Origin: Nocardioides seonyuensis | GTDB lineage: Bacteria; Actinomycetota; Actinomycetes; Propionibacteriales; Nocardioidaceae | Direction: 5' to 3' | DNA: 64,000 bases | Assembly: GCF_004683965.1 (NCBI RefSeq) | Contig: NZ_CP038436.1 | Coordinates: 1,798,001 to 1,862,000 of the forward strand | In this document: positions 63,503-64,000 of the stretch, one piece after another | Numbering within the stretch: position 1 is the first letter of the stretch | Layout: each line of letters opens with the position of its first letter | Notes under the pieces: generated by a model | The model's input: the letters and a program-made list of their open reading frames with translations, nothing else | Told to the model about the DNA's origin: nothing | Database searches by the model: none | Position numbers and translations under genes: made by a program

Positions 63503-63853
63503 TCAGGGCGCGGGGGAGCAGGTCGCGACGGAGGTGGCGAACCAGTTGTCGTGCCTCCCGCGCTCCACCTTGATGATGGCCTCGAGGCGGACCGCGTCGT
63601 CGTAGCTGTAGTAGGTGACGGCGTCGTCGCCCTCGTCGGGCGACCTGGGGTCACTCGCGACGTGCGGGAGCCGGCCGAACGCCTGCTTCAGGGCCGCGCC
63701 AGGCGTCCGCTGGCCCGTGTAGTCCGTCGTCGTGTCCCCGGGGTTGGACGTGATGACCATGCCGTGCTCGCAGTGGGTCGGGCGCTGGCCCTGCCACACG
63801 ATCAACCCCGAGATCAGGCTGCCTCCGAGGAGACCCAGGAGCAGCCACTTCAT
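63503..63853 (-). CDS. small membrane-anchored hypothetical protein
   Basis: This 116-residue protein has one N-terminal span (MKWLLLGLLGGSLISGLIVW) and an extracytoplasmic region with three cysteines (HCEHG, and two near the end including ATCSPAP). Function is unknown. I choose ATG 63853; an upstream in-frame ATG at 63883 lies within the 48-bp palindrome and has no ribosome-binding site. It converges with the YjbR-type gene across a 19-bp gap. Confidence 0.6.
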   Translation of the reverse strand: MKWLLLGLLGGSLISGLIVWQGQRPTHCEHGMVITSNPGDTTTDYTGQRTPGAALKQAFGRLPHVASDPRSPDEGDDAVTYYSYDDAVRLEAIIKVERGRHDNWFATSVATCSPAP

Positions 63854-63874
63854 GCTGCGGAGAGTAGCGACAAG

Positions 63875-63922
63875 ATCCGTCATGCGAAGCCGAACGCATG
63901 CGTGCGGTTCCGCATGACGGAT
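63875..63922. terminator. 48-bp near-perfect palindrome
   Basis: The two halves of 63875-63922 meet at GCATGC with no loop; 21 of 24 pairs are Watson-Crick and one is a G-T wobble. Outer arms are ATCCGTCATGCG and CGCATGACGGAT. It begins ten bases after the stop codon of the partial gene at 63932 and runs into the upstream region of the next minus-strand gene. Confidence 0.65.
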
Positions 63923-63931
63923 GGAGCCTGG

Positions 63932-64000
63932 TCAGAGCCAGTGGTTGTCGTGCTCGGCCATGAACGCGGCGTACTGGTCCTGGTCCATGTCGCCGATGCC
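63932..64000 (-). CDS. C-terminal end of an unknown protein
   Basis: An open frame enters from the right edge and ends with TGA (63932-63934). Only the last 22 residues are visible (GIGDMDQDQYAAFMAEHDNHWL). This is too short to recognise. It is followed directly by the 48-bp palindrome. Confidence 0.55.
   Translation of the reverse strand, partial: GIGDMDQDQYAAFMAEHDNHWL

Overview
The window is high-GC DNA with many GTG starts, four-base ATGA/GTGA gene overlaps, SigE-type sigma, Rpf, CebR/MsiK-type sugar uptake and a 13E12/DUF222 HNH gene. This points to an actinobacterium, most like Nocardioides or a relative; the genus is my inference, the phylum is well supported. No rRNA or tRNA gene was seen.

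Layout. 1-0.4 kb: tail of a GGDEF protein. 0.4-7.4 kb: a cellobiose/beta-glucoside module (msiK-type ATPase divergent from cebEFG-bglC-cebR) with two CebR-like operators between the divergent genes. 7.5-10.7 kb: DEAD-box RNA helicase and a Baeyer-Villiger-type monooxygenase. 10.7-16.4 kb: ECF sigma factor with a membrane partner, then a PadR-controlled FtsX/LolD-type ABC exporter. 16.5-19.2 kb: a secreted multi-domain repeat protein. 19.3-23.5 kb: MerR regulator divergent from fadA-fadB beta-oxidation genes. 23.7-26 kb: a second ABC pair. 26-28.4 kb: cstA plus its small YbdD-type partner. 28.5-32 kb: secreted phospholipase D-like protein, DoxX-like membrane protein, Rpf. 32.2-33.5 kb: DUF222/HNH gene with a LexA-like box. 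33.5-39.2 kb: a more AT-rich accessory island. 39.2-41.4 kb: nnrD, a histidine phosphatase and a DUF4282 protein. 41.5-47.8 kb: a branched-chain amino acid-type ABC operon divergent from a PucR-type regulator. 47.9-50.6 kb: two-component system plus a double PepSY protein. 51-60.7 kb: a TetR-led acyl-CoA catabolic operon (AtuA-like, two acyl-CoA dehydrogenases, biotin-dependent carboxylase beta and alpha subunits). 60.9-64 kb: BBE-type FAD oxidase divergent from HxlR, and small proteins.

Two things stand out. First, the island at 33.5-39.2 kb is bracketed by imperfect direct repeats that look like att sites and holds an integrase remnant, an HEPN-like protein, a Cys/His HNH-like protein and a PD-(D/E)xK-AIPR fusion; it reads as a small mobile defence island. 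Second, a 35-37 bp palindromic element occurs five times (two between fadA and fadB, two inside the carboxylase alpha gene, one giving that gene its stop codon). Its arms are conserved while its stems co-vary, and the two intragenic copies are read in two different open frames. A second, unrelated palindrome lies in frame inside the neighbouring AtuA-like gene. These resemble protein-inserted palindromic elements.
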